NCBI GenBank assembly: GCA_000283575.1
Contig: AP012044.1
Coordinates: 4,278,001 to 4,342,000 of the forward strand
DNA from: Oscillibacter valericigenes Sjm18-20
Lineage (GTDB): Bacteria > Bacillota > Clostridia > Oscillospirales > Oscillospiraceae
Direction of reading: 5' to 3'
DNA: 64,000 nucleotides
Shown: positions 9,601 through 16,780 of the stretch, one piece after another
Numbering within the stretch: the first letter of the stretch is position 1
Layout: each line of letters opens with the position of its first letter
The notes under the pieces: model-generated
The model's database searches: none
What the model was told of the DNA's origin: nothing
Seen by the model: the letters and a program-made list of their open reading frames with translations, nothing else
Translations under genes and position numbers: made by a program

Positions 9601-10239
9601 TGGATTTTCGGCGGCGACGGCTGGGCCTATGATATTGGCTTTGGCGGCGTGGACCACGTCCTTGCCTCCGGCAACGATGTGAACATCTTCGTCTTCGATA
9701 CCGAGGTCTATTCCAACACCGGCGGACAGGCTTCCAAGGCCTCCAACATCGGTCAGGTTGCCCAGTTCGCGGCCGCCGGTAAGGAAGTCAAGCAGAAGTC
9801 TCTGGCTGAAATTGCCATGAGCTATGGCTACATCTATGTGGCGCAGGTCGCCATGGGCGCCAATCCCTCCCAGACCCTGAAGGCTATTCAGGAGGCCGAG
9901 GCTTATCCCGGTCCGTCCATCATCATTGGCTACTCTCCCTGCGAGATGCACTCCATCAAGGGCGGCATGATGAATGCCCAGAAGGAGATGAAGAGGGCTG
10001 TGGACTGCGGTTACTGGAATCTGTTCCGGTTCAACCCCGCCGCCGAGGGCGCGAAATTTACTCTGGATTCCAAGGAGCCCGCCGGCGGTTATCAGGATTT
10101 CCTGATGAACGAGGCCCGTTACTCCCGTCTGACCCGCGAGTTCCCCGAGCGTGCCACCACCTTGTTCGCCAAGAGCGAAGCGGCTGCCAAAGAGCGTTAC
10201 GAGAAGCTCATCAAGCTCAAGGAGATGTACGCCGGCTAA
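6691..10239 (+). CDS. nifJ: pyruvate:ferredoxin (flavodoxin) oxidoreductase, single-chain
   Basis: PFOR oxidises pyruvate with CoA to acetyl-CoA and CO2 and passes electrons to ferredoxin; it is the central catabolic step of strict anaerobes. The 1182-residue chain has the full homodimeric layout: N-terminal pyruvate/TPP domain (YPITPSSPMAD), transketolase-like and gamma domains, a two-cluster ferredoxin domain (CIQCNQCAYVCP from C695, CMGCGVCVGQCP from C752) and a C-terminal TPP domain with CAGCAE, GCSSIWGG near 843 and GDGWAYDIGFGG near 974. The start is ATG at 6691, seven bases after AGGAGG; the frame opens nine codons earlier. Own promoter and terminator mark a single-gene unit. Codon choice is strongly biased, as expected for a highly expressed gene. 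Confidence 0.98.
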   Translation: MARKFKSMDGNNAAAYVSYAYTEVAGIYPITPSSPMADLVDQWSAAGQKNIFGTKVKVCEMQSEAGASGTVHGSLTAGALTTTYTASQGLLLMIPNMYKMAGELLPAVFHVSARTVSTHALNIFGDHSDVMACRATGFAMLCEGNVQEVMDLSPVAHLAAIEGRVPFVNFFDGFRTSHEIQKVAVWDYEDLKEMCDMDAVNAFRKHALNPERPNTRGSHENGDIFFQHREACNQFYDALPAVVEKYMDKINKKLGTDYQLFNYYGAADADRVIIAMGSVCDVTEEVIDYMNQHGEKVGLLKVRLYRPFAPEKMLAAIPATAKKIAVLDRTKEPGSQGEPLYMDVVTAFANAGRQATIIGGRYGLGSKDTPPRSIFAVYDELSKAAPRRQFTIGIVDDVTNLSLPEKKVPSTAAAGTIECKFWGLGGDGTVGANKNSIKIIGDHTDKYIQAYFQYDSKKTGGVTISHLRFGDKAIRSPYYINKADFVACHVPAYITKGFPIVRDVKPGGTFLINCQWNDKELSEKLDAASKRYIAENGIQVYTIDAIDLAAKIGMGKRTNTILQSAFFSLAKIMPESEAVGYMKDAATHSYLKKGQDVVDMNHKAIDMGATAYKKFNVPADWKDAKDTAETKKAVGAPALVKQVEDILWPVGKMDGDSLPVSAFLPHADGQFELGAAAYEKRGVAVNVPTWDSGKCIQCNQCAYVCPHATIRPYALTEEEAKAAPAATKIVDVKAGKGKGVYKFTMAISPLDCMGCGVCVGQCPTNALTMVSQEQEAAQQDVFDYCVSKVSEKKDMQDNTVKGSQFKQPMLEFSGSCAGCAETSYGRLVTQLFGDHMYIANATGCSSIWGGPAATSPYCVNKEGRGPAWSNSLFEDNAEFGLGMFLGQNAIRTSLKEKTHALIAVDYTWADLKAAAQKWLDTMDDSAANDDATRAYVAALEAGIVEGCNCDACKLSREILADKEYLAKKSMWIFGGDGWAYDIGFGGVDHVLASGNDVNIFVFDTEVYSNTGGQASKASNIGQVAQFAAAGKEVKQKSLAEIAMSYGYIYVAQVAMGANPSQTLKAIQEAEAYPGPSIIIGYSPCEMHSIKGGMMNAQKEMKRAVDCGYWNLFRFNPAAEGAKFTLDSKEPAGGYQDFLMNEARYSRLTREFPERATTLFAKSEAAAKERYEKLIKLKEMYAG

Positions 10240-10276
10240 ACGCCAGCGAGCGTATTTCAAGCAATTTTATAAAGGA

Positions 10277-10310
10277 GGCTCCCGGCTTTTAAGCCGGGAG
10301 CCTTAGTTTG
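10277..10310 (+). terminator. PFOR terminator
   Basis: Twelve-bp perfect stem (10277-10288 with 10291-10302, GGCTCCCGGCTT type) followed by TTAGTTTG, 38 bases after the PFOR stop. Confidence 0.9.
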
Positions 10311-10313
10311 TCG

Positions 10314-10350
10314 AAAAGTCCAGCCAGAGGCCAATGTCATTAAGTTAAGC
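10314..10350 (+). repeat. left copy of the 37-bp inverted repeat
   Basis: Begins AAAAGTCCAGCCAGAGG and ends ATTAAGTTAAGC; pairs with 13381-13417 on the opposite strand with one difference (T/C). Confidence 0.9.
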
Positions 10351-10365
10351 CTTTAAGCATATCCA

Positions 10366-10406
10366 AAAAAGTACCCACCCCATTCAAAACGAGGTGGGTA
10401 CTTTTT
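10366..10406. terminator. bidirectional terminator
   Basis: Fourteen-bp perfect stem, AAAAAGTACCCACC (10366-10379) with its complement at 10393-10406, giving T-runs in both directions. It could insulate PFOR from the leftward gene at 10552. Confidence 0.85.
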
Positions 10407-10551
10407 CAGAAGTTGGTACTTATCGTTCTTCTCGTTCCACAATGTGCTGTACTGCTAAACGCTATGACAACAAGTAGAAAGCGTCACAATTTGGAATTTG
10501 TGAAACTATGCATGGTGCTCATAATCTCCCCAATAAATCAAAAGTTGAATG

Positions 10552-11028
10552 TTAGCGATCAAGATGTTTGACGGCATTTTTCATAGAAAGAGCGACTGGA
10601 ATCAGTAAAATGCAGATGACCAACGGATAAAAAACAGATAACAGGGATGTGATTGTGGCATATCCTACCAAGCTAACAACACTGCCGTCCATGCTCCGAA
10701 ACAAATTGACGAGGGTATAGACAATGCGCAGTCCGCCAGCAGCAACAGATGTAATTGCAACAACCTTGACTGCATGATAACAGCGCTGATATTGTTCGTC
10801 TGTCGACTTGCGATTACGAGACATCAGCAAAAATGCAGTTCCAAAATCCTTGAACGATTTTGTGCAGAGTAATATCAACAAGCAGAAAATCAGAATAAAC
10901 AGGAATGTACTTAAATCACAATAATTCGCAATTTGGGCGAAATCAATGTGAAACTGTCCATCAATGAAAGAGGCTGTAACTCCAATAAATAGAAGAATGA
11001 TCGTCCCTAACAAATAAATCAAATACAT
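10552..11028 (-). CDS. small four-helix membrane protein of unknown function
   Basis: A 158-residue protein with four hydrophobic stretches (about 1-22, 41-60, 88-108, 124-147) and a polar loop in the middle (residues 70-85, RNRKSTDEQYQRCYH). The first half loosely recalls the N-terminus of MotA/ExbB-like proteins (a polar residue-containing helix followed by SFKDFGTAF), but the resemblance is too weak for a call. A good AAAGGAG precedes the ATG and there is a promoter with a dyad upstream, so it is probably expressed. Its base composition is far more AT-rich than the neighbouring core genes, and it lies inside the 37-bp-repeat island, so it is probably acquired. Confidence 0.6.
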   Translation of the reverse strand: MYLIYLLGTIILLFIGVTASFIDGQFHIDFAQIANYCDLSTFLFILIFCLLILLCTKSFKDFGTAFLLMSRNRKSTDEQYQRCYHAVKVVAITSVAAGGLRIVYTLVNLFRSMDGSVVSLVGYATITSLLSVFYPLVICILLIPVALSMKNAVKHLDR

Positions 11029-11049
11029 AGTCGACTTCTCCTTTCAAAT

Positions 11050-11118
11050 ACCGATTTATCGGTTAGTCAAGATCTTATGTCTGTTTGCATTATATCACTC
11101 TTTTTTCAAAATGGTAAA
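11050..11118 (-). promoter_or_regulatory. promoter and possible operator of the small membrane protein
   Basis: On the minus strand TTTACC (11113-11118) and TATAAT (11089-11094) are 18 bases apart. Between the -10 box and the ribosome site is a dyad, ACCGAT-TT-ATCGGT (11050-11063), placed where a repressor would block transcription. No regulator gene is adjacent. Confidence 0.5.
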
Positions 11119-11662
11119 CCATAGAAGAAAATATACACTACCGGTCACAAATGTCACACCATCACATTTCTGCTACATCTTATAGACTTGTTATATTTTT
11201 GCCTGCATTGCTCTTAAGACGTGTTTTATCTGATTTTCAAGGTGTGACAAAAACCAGTTGATATTTGCTGCTTAATTTTGAATAGCGCGTGGGGATGTTG
11301 TGCTTTGTGGAATTTAAGGCAGATTTTTCCGACATTTAGCTGACTAGTTGAGATTTTTAATTTCTCTTAGCTTAACGGCTTATTTGTGAAATAAACTGCG
11401 AAAAAATGACCATCCGAAAAAATTGCAGACGCACGATTTTTGATACTCTGTGGGGACTAGTATATTTGGGTGGAACAGTTGCTATCGCTCCCAGTAGATA
11501 AATGGGCTGATTTTTGCTGGATTTCCAAGACTAGTTGAAATTTGATGAATGCCATTCTCTATCAAAGGGCTTTTGACGGTCTATTAAGGTAAGGTCATAT
11601 TATTTTTTGAAAATAACTCGTTTTGACCGTCAAAAACGGCGCTTCAAAAAACAAACGCGCCG
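11119..11662. other. AT-rich non-coding stretch in the island
   Basis: About 540 bases with no credible reading frame. Two related direct repeats occur, GACTAGTTGAGATTT near 11342 and GACTAGTTGAAATTT near 11530, and GACCGTCAAAAACGG near 11623 with a related GACGGTC near 11573. TAGCTTAACG near 11368 also occurs near 13299. These look like mobile-element debris; no RNA family was recognised. Confidence 0.45.
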
Positions 11663-11694
11663 AGGGGGTGTCGGCTGATAACCCCACCCCCTCA
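11663..11694 (-). terminator. terminator after the IS4-type transposase
   Basis: GAGGGGGTG pairs with CACCCCCTC around a 13-base loop; on the minus strand a T-rich stretch (GTTTGTTTTTTG) follows within ten bases. Confidence 0.6.
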
Positions 11695-11698
11695 TGTT

Positions 11699-12997
11699 TT
11701 ACGCGGCTACACGATATACAAAACCAGGAAATTCTCTTACACACAGGTCGCGCTGATCTTGTCGTCCCGGTCTGACGGGGACGGTGTACCGAGCAATGTT
11801 CTCCATCAGCTTGTCGCCGTCCGCCTTGGGCGTTCGGATATACTCCTTACAAAGCGCCACCGCCATTTTGAAATTGACCTTGTAGGCGTAAATGCCCTCT
11901 GTCGGTCGCCGAATGACAACTTCCCGACAAACCCTGCTTGCAAAATTGAAAGCGGTCAATCTTGAATAGATTTCCTGCTCCGCAAACGAATCAGCTTTGC
12001 CGTGTAGATCCGTGTAGATTCACTAGCCCTGGCGTGTTGAGGTCGCGGAAACTGGTTTCTATCCCTCAGCGCAGATGATAAAGGGTCTTGATATCTTCCA
12101 GCGAAAATGACCGCGGTAACGATGTTGCAACGGTTTCAAATTCGCCGCTGTCAATCTGAAAGCGGCAGATTCAAAAGCGCATGGGGTAATAGTTTCCAAA
12201 ATCCCAGCGTCCGCGTCTGGTGGTTGAACCCGGTTTCGACTTTTTGGGGACTTGCAGGAACACATAATTTTGATTTTCCTTGCCCGTTTTCTTTTGTGTG
12301 GTACAGATGGAAAATGAGATGTCGCAATCCAGTTCCAGCATGGACAGTTTCGCCACCTCACGCATGGCTGAACGGCTCTGTTTTACACGAATAAGGAAGT
12401 CTGTGTTGGGCTTTTCGAGAAGGTGGGCTGTGAGATTATAGCTCTCAAAGCCCCGGTCAGCCACAATAAGAGTCTTTCGGTCAAAGGCGTTGCGCTGGAG
12501 CATTGTAATCAACGCCCCGATTTCATCTTTTTTGGGTTCTGGTTGAATAACAACATCTATAAAAGTTTTGCTGAGGACGTCATATAATGGCGTAACATGA
12601 AGCTGATTCACGCCGCTAGGAATACCGTCATTGCAGACGAACGATGGGGACGCTGGATTTCTGGGCAAATTGACCGCAGTTCGGTCCACGGCTAAAACGT
12701 GATAGTCACGAAAGAGCGTGCAGCCCTTGCAGTTTTCATTAAAGCTAAAAAAGCCGAGCGGAACACAGCGGGGTCAATCTGTGCGCGGCGTTGCGTGACG
12801 GCGGACGCAGTGACTTCAATACCGGCGGTGTGCAAAATCTTATCTAAAGAGCCGCCCTCCGCGCCAATTAAAAGGCGTATGATTGTTTCCCGTGTGAGGG
12901 AACTCTTGCGAGAAAAGTTCCTGCTTTTTCCGCACTGTGCAACGGCGGTTCTGATTGCGTAATTCAGTGCCGCGTTGATTGTGTACGCAAATGTCAT
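11699..12997 (-). pseudogene. IS4-family DDE transposase, broken by frameshifts and stops
   Basis: The parts of one transposase lie in order on the minus strand. Residues from MTFAYTINAALNY run to a T6 tract near 12735, where the frame shifts; the next part (FNENCKGCTLFRDYHVLAVD, LIVADRGFESYN) carries the DDE core. Two in-frame TGA codons follow, one before ICRFQIDSGEF and one in HLR(TGA)GIETSFRDL where family members have Trp. Then a 10-bp tandem duplication (12000-12009 and 12010-12019) shifts the frame again before the C-terminal piece TAFNFASRVCREVV. The order of motifs identifies the IS4 family; the gene cannot make an intact protein. The start has a GGAGG nine bases upstream. Confidence 0.88.
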
Positions 12998-13037
12998 GAG
13001 AGTTAGCCTCCGTGTGAGTATTCACCGGGCGACAAAA

Positions 13038-13081
13038 AACGCCAAACGCACCCCCATTGCTGGGCGTGTACGCTTGGCGTT
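13038..13081. repeat. hairpin upstream of the IS4-type transposase
   Basis: AACGCCAA and TTGGCGTT close an imperfect stem that also pairs CGCACCC with GGGCGTG. It lies in the leader of the transposase and may damp its translation, as such leader hairpins do in other IS elements. Confidence 0.45.
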
Positions 13082-13328
13082 GTTCATGTTCGCTACTATA
13101 TACTCAAACTACTTTGGCTAACTCACTTAATAAAACATCAAATTAAAAAACACTCAAAACTCTCTATACTCACAATTTTTGGCCGTCTCGCATTCTGCCT
13201 GCGAACACCGTTCACCACGGCGCTTAATTATAATATATGCAAAGTGCGAAAAATGCAAAGTGAACATTTGCATCATAGAAAGTTTATAAATTTTCATTTA
13301 GCTTAACGAATCCCCATAGATTTGGCCC
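13082..13328. other. non-coding part of the island upstream of the transposase
   Basis: AT-rich sequence without a gene. Apart from the flanking hairpins I see no structured RNA or promoter worth naming. Confidence 0.4.
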
Positions 13329-13371
13329 AGACGTTAAGGGGTAGCGGTCGTTCCTCCGTCCCTTAACGTCT
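13329..13371. repeat. 12-bp stem hairpin near the right island end
   Basis: AGACGTTAAGGG (13329-13340) pairs perfectly with CCCTTAACGTCT (13360-13371) around a 19-base loop, ten bases from the 37-bp repeat. It may be a terminator shielding the element from outside transcription or part of its end structure. Confidence 0.6.
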
Positions 13372-13380
13372 CTGTTTTGA

Positions 13381-13417
13381 GCTTGACTTAATGACATTGG
13401 CCTCTGGCTGGACTTTT
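13381..13417 (-). repeat. right copy of the 37-bp inverted repeat
   Basis: Reverse complement of 10314-10350 with one mismatch; marks the right boundary of the low-GC island. Confidence 0.9.
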
Positions 13418-13595
13418 TTGTATGTGTACGGTTAAATGGGCAAGGGTGATGCATGATGCTGGAACGCAGGAAAATGGATTGGGGATACCGCAGACGGAAC
13501 GGCAAGGCTCCCCCTCGGGCACAAGCCCAATACATTAACCGAAGCAAAAAAGGATTGACCCTTCATCCATTTTTTACAACCATGAGCGCATCCAG

Positions 13596-13632
13596 AAAAA
13601 CGGGAGTGGCGCCGCTTACGCTGCGCCACTCC
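13596..13632 (-). terminator. ppdK terminator
   Basis: Ten-bp perfect stem GGAGTGGCGC/GCGCCACTCC (13603-13612 with 13623-13632), followed on the minus strand by CGTTTTT. It lies 105 bases past the ppdK stop. Confidence 0.75.
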
Positions 13633-13736
13633 GCTCAAAATCAACATTTCCCGCTCAGGGGCTTTTTTCGTCTACACAATCTGGTGCGGTTCCTATTGAA
13701 CCAGAGGTTTTATTTGCCATCAAATCCAGTAAAATT

Positions 13737-16370
13737 TTATTTCCTGGAATTTTTGATAGCGGCCTGCGCGGCGGCAAGACGCGCGATGGGTACACGGAAG
13801 GGGGAGCAGGAGACATAATCCAAACCTACGTCATGGCAGAACTCCACGGAGGTGGGATCGCCGCCGTGTTCGCCGCAGATACCCAGATGAATGTCGGGAC
13901 GGGTCTTGCGGCCCAGCTCCACAGACATCTTCACCAGTTTGCCGACGCCGTTCTGATCCAGATGCGCGAACGGATCGGATTCGTAGATCTTCTTCTCATA
14001 GTAAGAATTCAGGAACTTACCCGCGTCGTCGCGGCTGAAGCCAAAGGTCATTTGAGTCAGGTCGTTGGTTCCGAAAGAGAAGAACTCGGCCTCCCTGGCA
14101 ATCTCATCGGCAGTCAGGGCCGCGCGGGGAATCTCGATCATGGTGCCGACCTCGTACTTCATGTCGATACCGGCTTCCTTGATGATCTTGTCGGCGGTGG
14201 CAACAACCACATCACGGACGTATTTCAGCTCCTTGACCTCGCCCACCAGGGGAATCATGATGTTGGGGCTGATCTTATAAACACCCTTTTTGGTGACGGC
14301 GATGGCGGCATTGATAACGGCGGTGGTCTGCATCTCGGCGATCTCGGGATAGGAGACAGCCAGACGGCAGCCGCGGTGGCCCATCATGGGGTTAAACTCA
14401 TGGAGGCCGGCGATGACATTTTTCAGCTTTTCTACGGTAATACCCAGCTCACTGGCAATCTCCTGAATATCGGACTCCTTGGTGGGCAGAAACTCGTGCA
14501 GAGGGGGATCCAGGAAGCGGATAATGACGGGGCAACCCTCCATGGCCTCGTAGATACCCTCAAAGTCGCCCTGCTGATAGGGAAGGAGCTTTTCCAGGGC
14601 TTTGCGGCGCTCACTCTCATTCTCGGCCACAATCATTTCACGCATGGCCTTGATACGCGCGCCCTCAAAGAACATATGCTCCGTGCGGCACAGGCCGATG
14701 CCCTGAGCACCGAACTTGCGGGCCTGAGCGGCATCCTTCGGGGTGTCGGCATTGGTGTAGACCTCCATCTGGCGGTACTGGTCGGCCCAGCCCATCAGTC
14801 GGCCGAAATAACCGGAGCCGGGGTCGGCGGGAACGGTACCCACGGCCTCGCCATAGATGTTGCCGGTAGAGCCGTCCAGAGATATCCAATCGCCCTCGTG
14901 ATAGGTTTTGCCATCCAGTTCAAACTGCTTTTTCTCGTAATTCACCACAATGTCACCGCAGCCGGACACGCAGCAGGTGCCCATGCCGCGGGCCACCACG
15001 GCGGCGTGAGAGGTCATGCCGCCGCGAACGGTCAGGATGCCCTTTGCGACTTGCATACCCTCGATATCCTCGGGAGAGGTCTCCAGACGGACCAGAATGA
15101 CCTTCTCGCCCCGGTCGGACCACTCCTTTGCCTCCTCGGCGGTAAATACCACGCGGCCGCAGGCAGCGCCGGGAGAGGCCGCCAGACCCTTGCCGATGAC
15201 GGCGGCCTTTTTCAGGGCCTCCGCATCAAACTGGGGATGCAGCAGAGCGTCCAGCTGCTTGGGTTCGACGCGCAGGACGGCCTCTTTTTCGGAGATCATC
15301 CCCTCATCCACCAGATCCACAGCCACCTTCAAAGCGGCGGCGGCGGTACGCTTGCCGTTACGGGTCTGGAGCATATAGAGCTTACGGTCCTGGATGGTGA
15401 ACTCCATGTCCTGCATATCCCTGTAGTGCTTTTCAAGGCGCCCCGCGATTTCGGCAAACTGGGTGTAGACCTCGGGCATTTCCTCTTTCAGCTTGCTGAT
15501 GGGGGAGGGAGTGCGGACGCCGGCCACCACATCTTCACCCTGGGCGTTGATGAGGTACTCGCCGAACAGAGCCTTTTCACCGGTGGCGGGGTTGCGGGTA
15601 AAGGCGACGCCCGTTCCGGAGTTGTTGCCGGTGTTGCCGAAGACCATGGTTTGAACGTTGACAGCGGTGCCCCAGTCATAGGGGATTTCGTTCAAACGGC
15701 GATAGACGTTGGCACGGGGATTATCCCAGGAGCGGAACACGGCCTTCACAGCCTCCATCAGCTGGACCTTGGGGTCCTGAGGGAAGTCCTCGCCCTTTTC
15801 CTTCTTATAGAATTCCTTGAACAGAACGGACAGCTGCTTCATATCATCGGCGTCCAGCTCGATGTCCTGCTTTACGCCCTTCTTGGCTTTAACACTGTCA
15901 ATAATCTCTTCAAACCGCTTCTTGCTCAGCTCCATGACCACGTCGGAGAACATCTGGATGAACCGGCGGTAGGAGTCGTAAGCGAAACGGGGGTTGCCGG
16001 TCTTCTTGGCAAAGCCCTCCACAGCCACGTCGTTCAGGCCCAGATTCAGGATGGTGTCCATCATGCCGGGCATGGAGGCCCGGGCTCCGGAACGGACAGA
16101 GACCAGCAGGGGATCGCTGGGGTTGCCGAACTTCTTGCCGTTCTCGCCTTCCAGCCAGGTCATATACTGGGCGATCTCTGCCTGAATATCGGCGTTGATC
16201 TGGCGGCCGTCGGTATAATACTGGGTGCAGGCTTCGGTGGTGATGGTGAAGCCCTGTGGGACAGGCATGCCGGCCAGGGTCATTTCGGCCAGGTTTGCAC
16301 CTTTGCCGCCCAGCAGTTCCCGCATATCCTTGTTGCCTTCGGAAAACTTGTAGACATATTTTTTTGCCAT
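13737..16370 (-). CDS. ppdK: pyruvate, phosphate dikinase
   Basis: PPDK interconverts pyruvate, ATP and phosphate with phosphoenolpyruvate, AMP and pyrophosphate. In anaerobes it can run as a PPi-saving glycolytic step or for gluconeogenesis. The 877-residue length and all domains fit: N-terminal ATP-grasp (MRELLGGKGANLAEM, SVRSGARASMPGMMDT), the swivelling phosphohistidine domain with GGMTSHAAVVARGMG (His455) and the C-terminal PEP/pyruvate barrel ending with CGEHGGDP (Cys832) just before the terminus. ATG at 16370 follows GGAGGAG. It has its own promoter and terminator and faces PFOR across the island; both enzymes act on pyruvate. Confidence 0.98.
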   Translation of the reverse strand: MAKKYVYKFSEGNKDMRELLGGKGANLAEMTLAGMPVPQGFTITTEACTQYYTDGRQINADIQAEIAQYMTWLEGENGKKFGNPSDPLLVSVRSGARASMPGMMDTILNLGLNDVAVEGFAKKTGNPRFAYDSYRRFIQMFSDVVMELSKKRFEEIIDSVKAKKGVKQDIELDADDMKQLSVLFKEFYKKEKGEDFPQDPKVQLMEAVKAVFRSWDNPRANVYRRLNEIPYDWGTAVNVQTMVFGNTGNNSGTGVAFTRNPATGEKALFGEYLINAQGEDVVAGVRTPSPISKLKEEMPEVYTQFAEIAGRLEKHYRDMQDMEFTIQDRKLYMLQTRNGKRTAAAALKVAVDLVDEGMISEKEAVLRVEPKQLDALLHPQFDAEALKKAAVIGKGLAASPGAACGRVVFTAEEAKEWSDRGEKVILVRLETSPEDIEGMQVAKGILTVRGGMTSHAAVVARGMGTCCVSGCGDIVVNYEKKQFELDGKTYHEGDWISLDGSTGNIYGEAVGTVPADPGSGYFGRLMGWADQYRQMEVYTNADTPKDAAQARKFGAQGIGLCRTEHMFFEGARIKAMREMIVAENESERRKALEKLLPYQQGDFEGIYEAMEGCPVIIRFLDPPLHEFLPTKESDIQEIASELGITVEKLKNVIAGLHEFNPMMGHRGCRLAVSYPEIAEMQTTAVINAAIAVTKKGVYKISPNIMIPLVGEVKELKYVRDVVVATADKIIKEAGIDMKYEVGTMIEIPRAALTADEIAREAEFFSFGTNDLTQMTFGFSRDDAGKFLNSYYEKKIYESDPFAHLDQNGVGKLVKMSVELGRKTRPDIHLGICGEHGGDPTSVEFCHDVGLDYVSCSPFRVPIARLAAAQAAIKNSRK

Positions 16371-16447
16371 GTGTTTCTCCTCCGTTTTATAATTGCCCTG
16401 CGGCAGGGAAGTTTGGTAAACGATTGCCTAAATAATTGAACAGAATC

Positions 16448-16476
16448 ATTATATAAGGATTTTGCAGGAAAGACAA
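16448..16476 (-). promoter_or_regulatory. ppdK promoter
   Basis: Minus-strand TTGTCT (16471-16476) and TATAAT (16448-16453), 17 bases apart, about 80 bases before the ppdK start. Confidence 0.75.
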
Positions 16477-16710
16477 GACTCAATTAAAATGGAAAAGCGG
16501 GAGAGAATCAAAATTTATAAAGATTATTTTGTACAAATCCTACAATCTTGGAAAAAATACGGCCTCATAGCACGCTTTTGCTCCATTTTGCACGGTCGTA
16601 CATGATAAAATAAAAAATCTGTGTTTATGCGTTTTGGGGACAAAGGGTTCGCCCGCTGCTTCGCTTGTCGCCGGCATGGTTATGGAGCCCTGTACTAAAA
16701 AAAGGACAGG
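16477..16710. other. divergent intergenic stretch
   Basis: Part of the 410-base gap between ppdK and the next rightward gene. It is AT-rich with the two divergent promoters at its sides; no other feature was recognised. Confidence 0.4.
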
Positions 16711-16739
16711 TTGATTTATTTACCTATTTGGCATACAAT
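16711..16739 (+). promoter_or_regulatory. promoter of the 633-residue membrane protein
   Basis: TTGATT (16711-16716), 17 bases, TACAAT (16734-16739), followed by GGAGG at 16765. Confidence 0.7.
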
Positions 16740-16780
16740 ACTTAAAAACGATCTAAATTTAAAAGGAGGACCATGTACCC

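Larger units (their letters stand above)
10314..13417. mobile_element. 3.1-kb low-GC island bounded by a 37-bp inverted repeat
   Basis: A 37-base sequence at 10314-10350 recurs as its reverse complement at 13381-13417 with one mismatch. Between the copies are a small membrane protein gene, a long AT-rich spacer and a decayed IS4-type transposase. The simplest reading is a transposon-like unit whose ends are the repeat and which carries a passenger gene, inserted between the 3' ends of PFOR and ppdK. No clear target duplication is visible next to the ends, and 380 bases between the right end and the transposase start is long for an IS, so the unit may be composite. Confidence 0.55.

Noticed and set aside
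6910..10260. Long open frame (over 1100 codons) antisense to PFOR
   Set aside because: The sense strand encodes a complete PFOR with all cofactor motifs. The antisense frame arises from strong codon bias and gives a low-complexity Gly/His/Leu-rich sequence without a ribosome site.
12060..12180. In-frame TGA at a Trp position of the IS4-type transposase suggesting TGA is read as Trp
   Set aside because: TGA is the true stop of many intact genes here (for example thiI and the kinase-coupled regulator), and the same transposase also has frameshifts, so simple decay explains it.
10314..13417. Repeats in the island as a CRISPR array or an integron
   Set aside because: There are only two inverted copies 3 kb apart, no regular spacers, no integrase and no cas genes.
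13833..16439. Long open frame antisense to ppdK
   Set aside because: Same reason as above: codon bias of a highly expressed gene; no motif, start signal or family resemblance.
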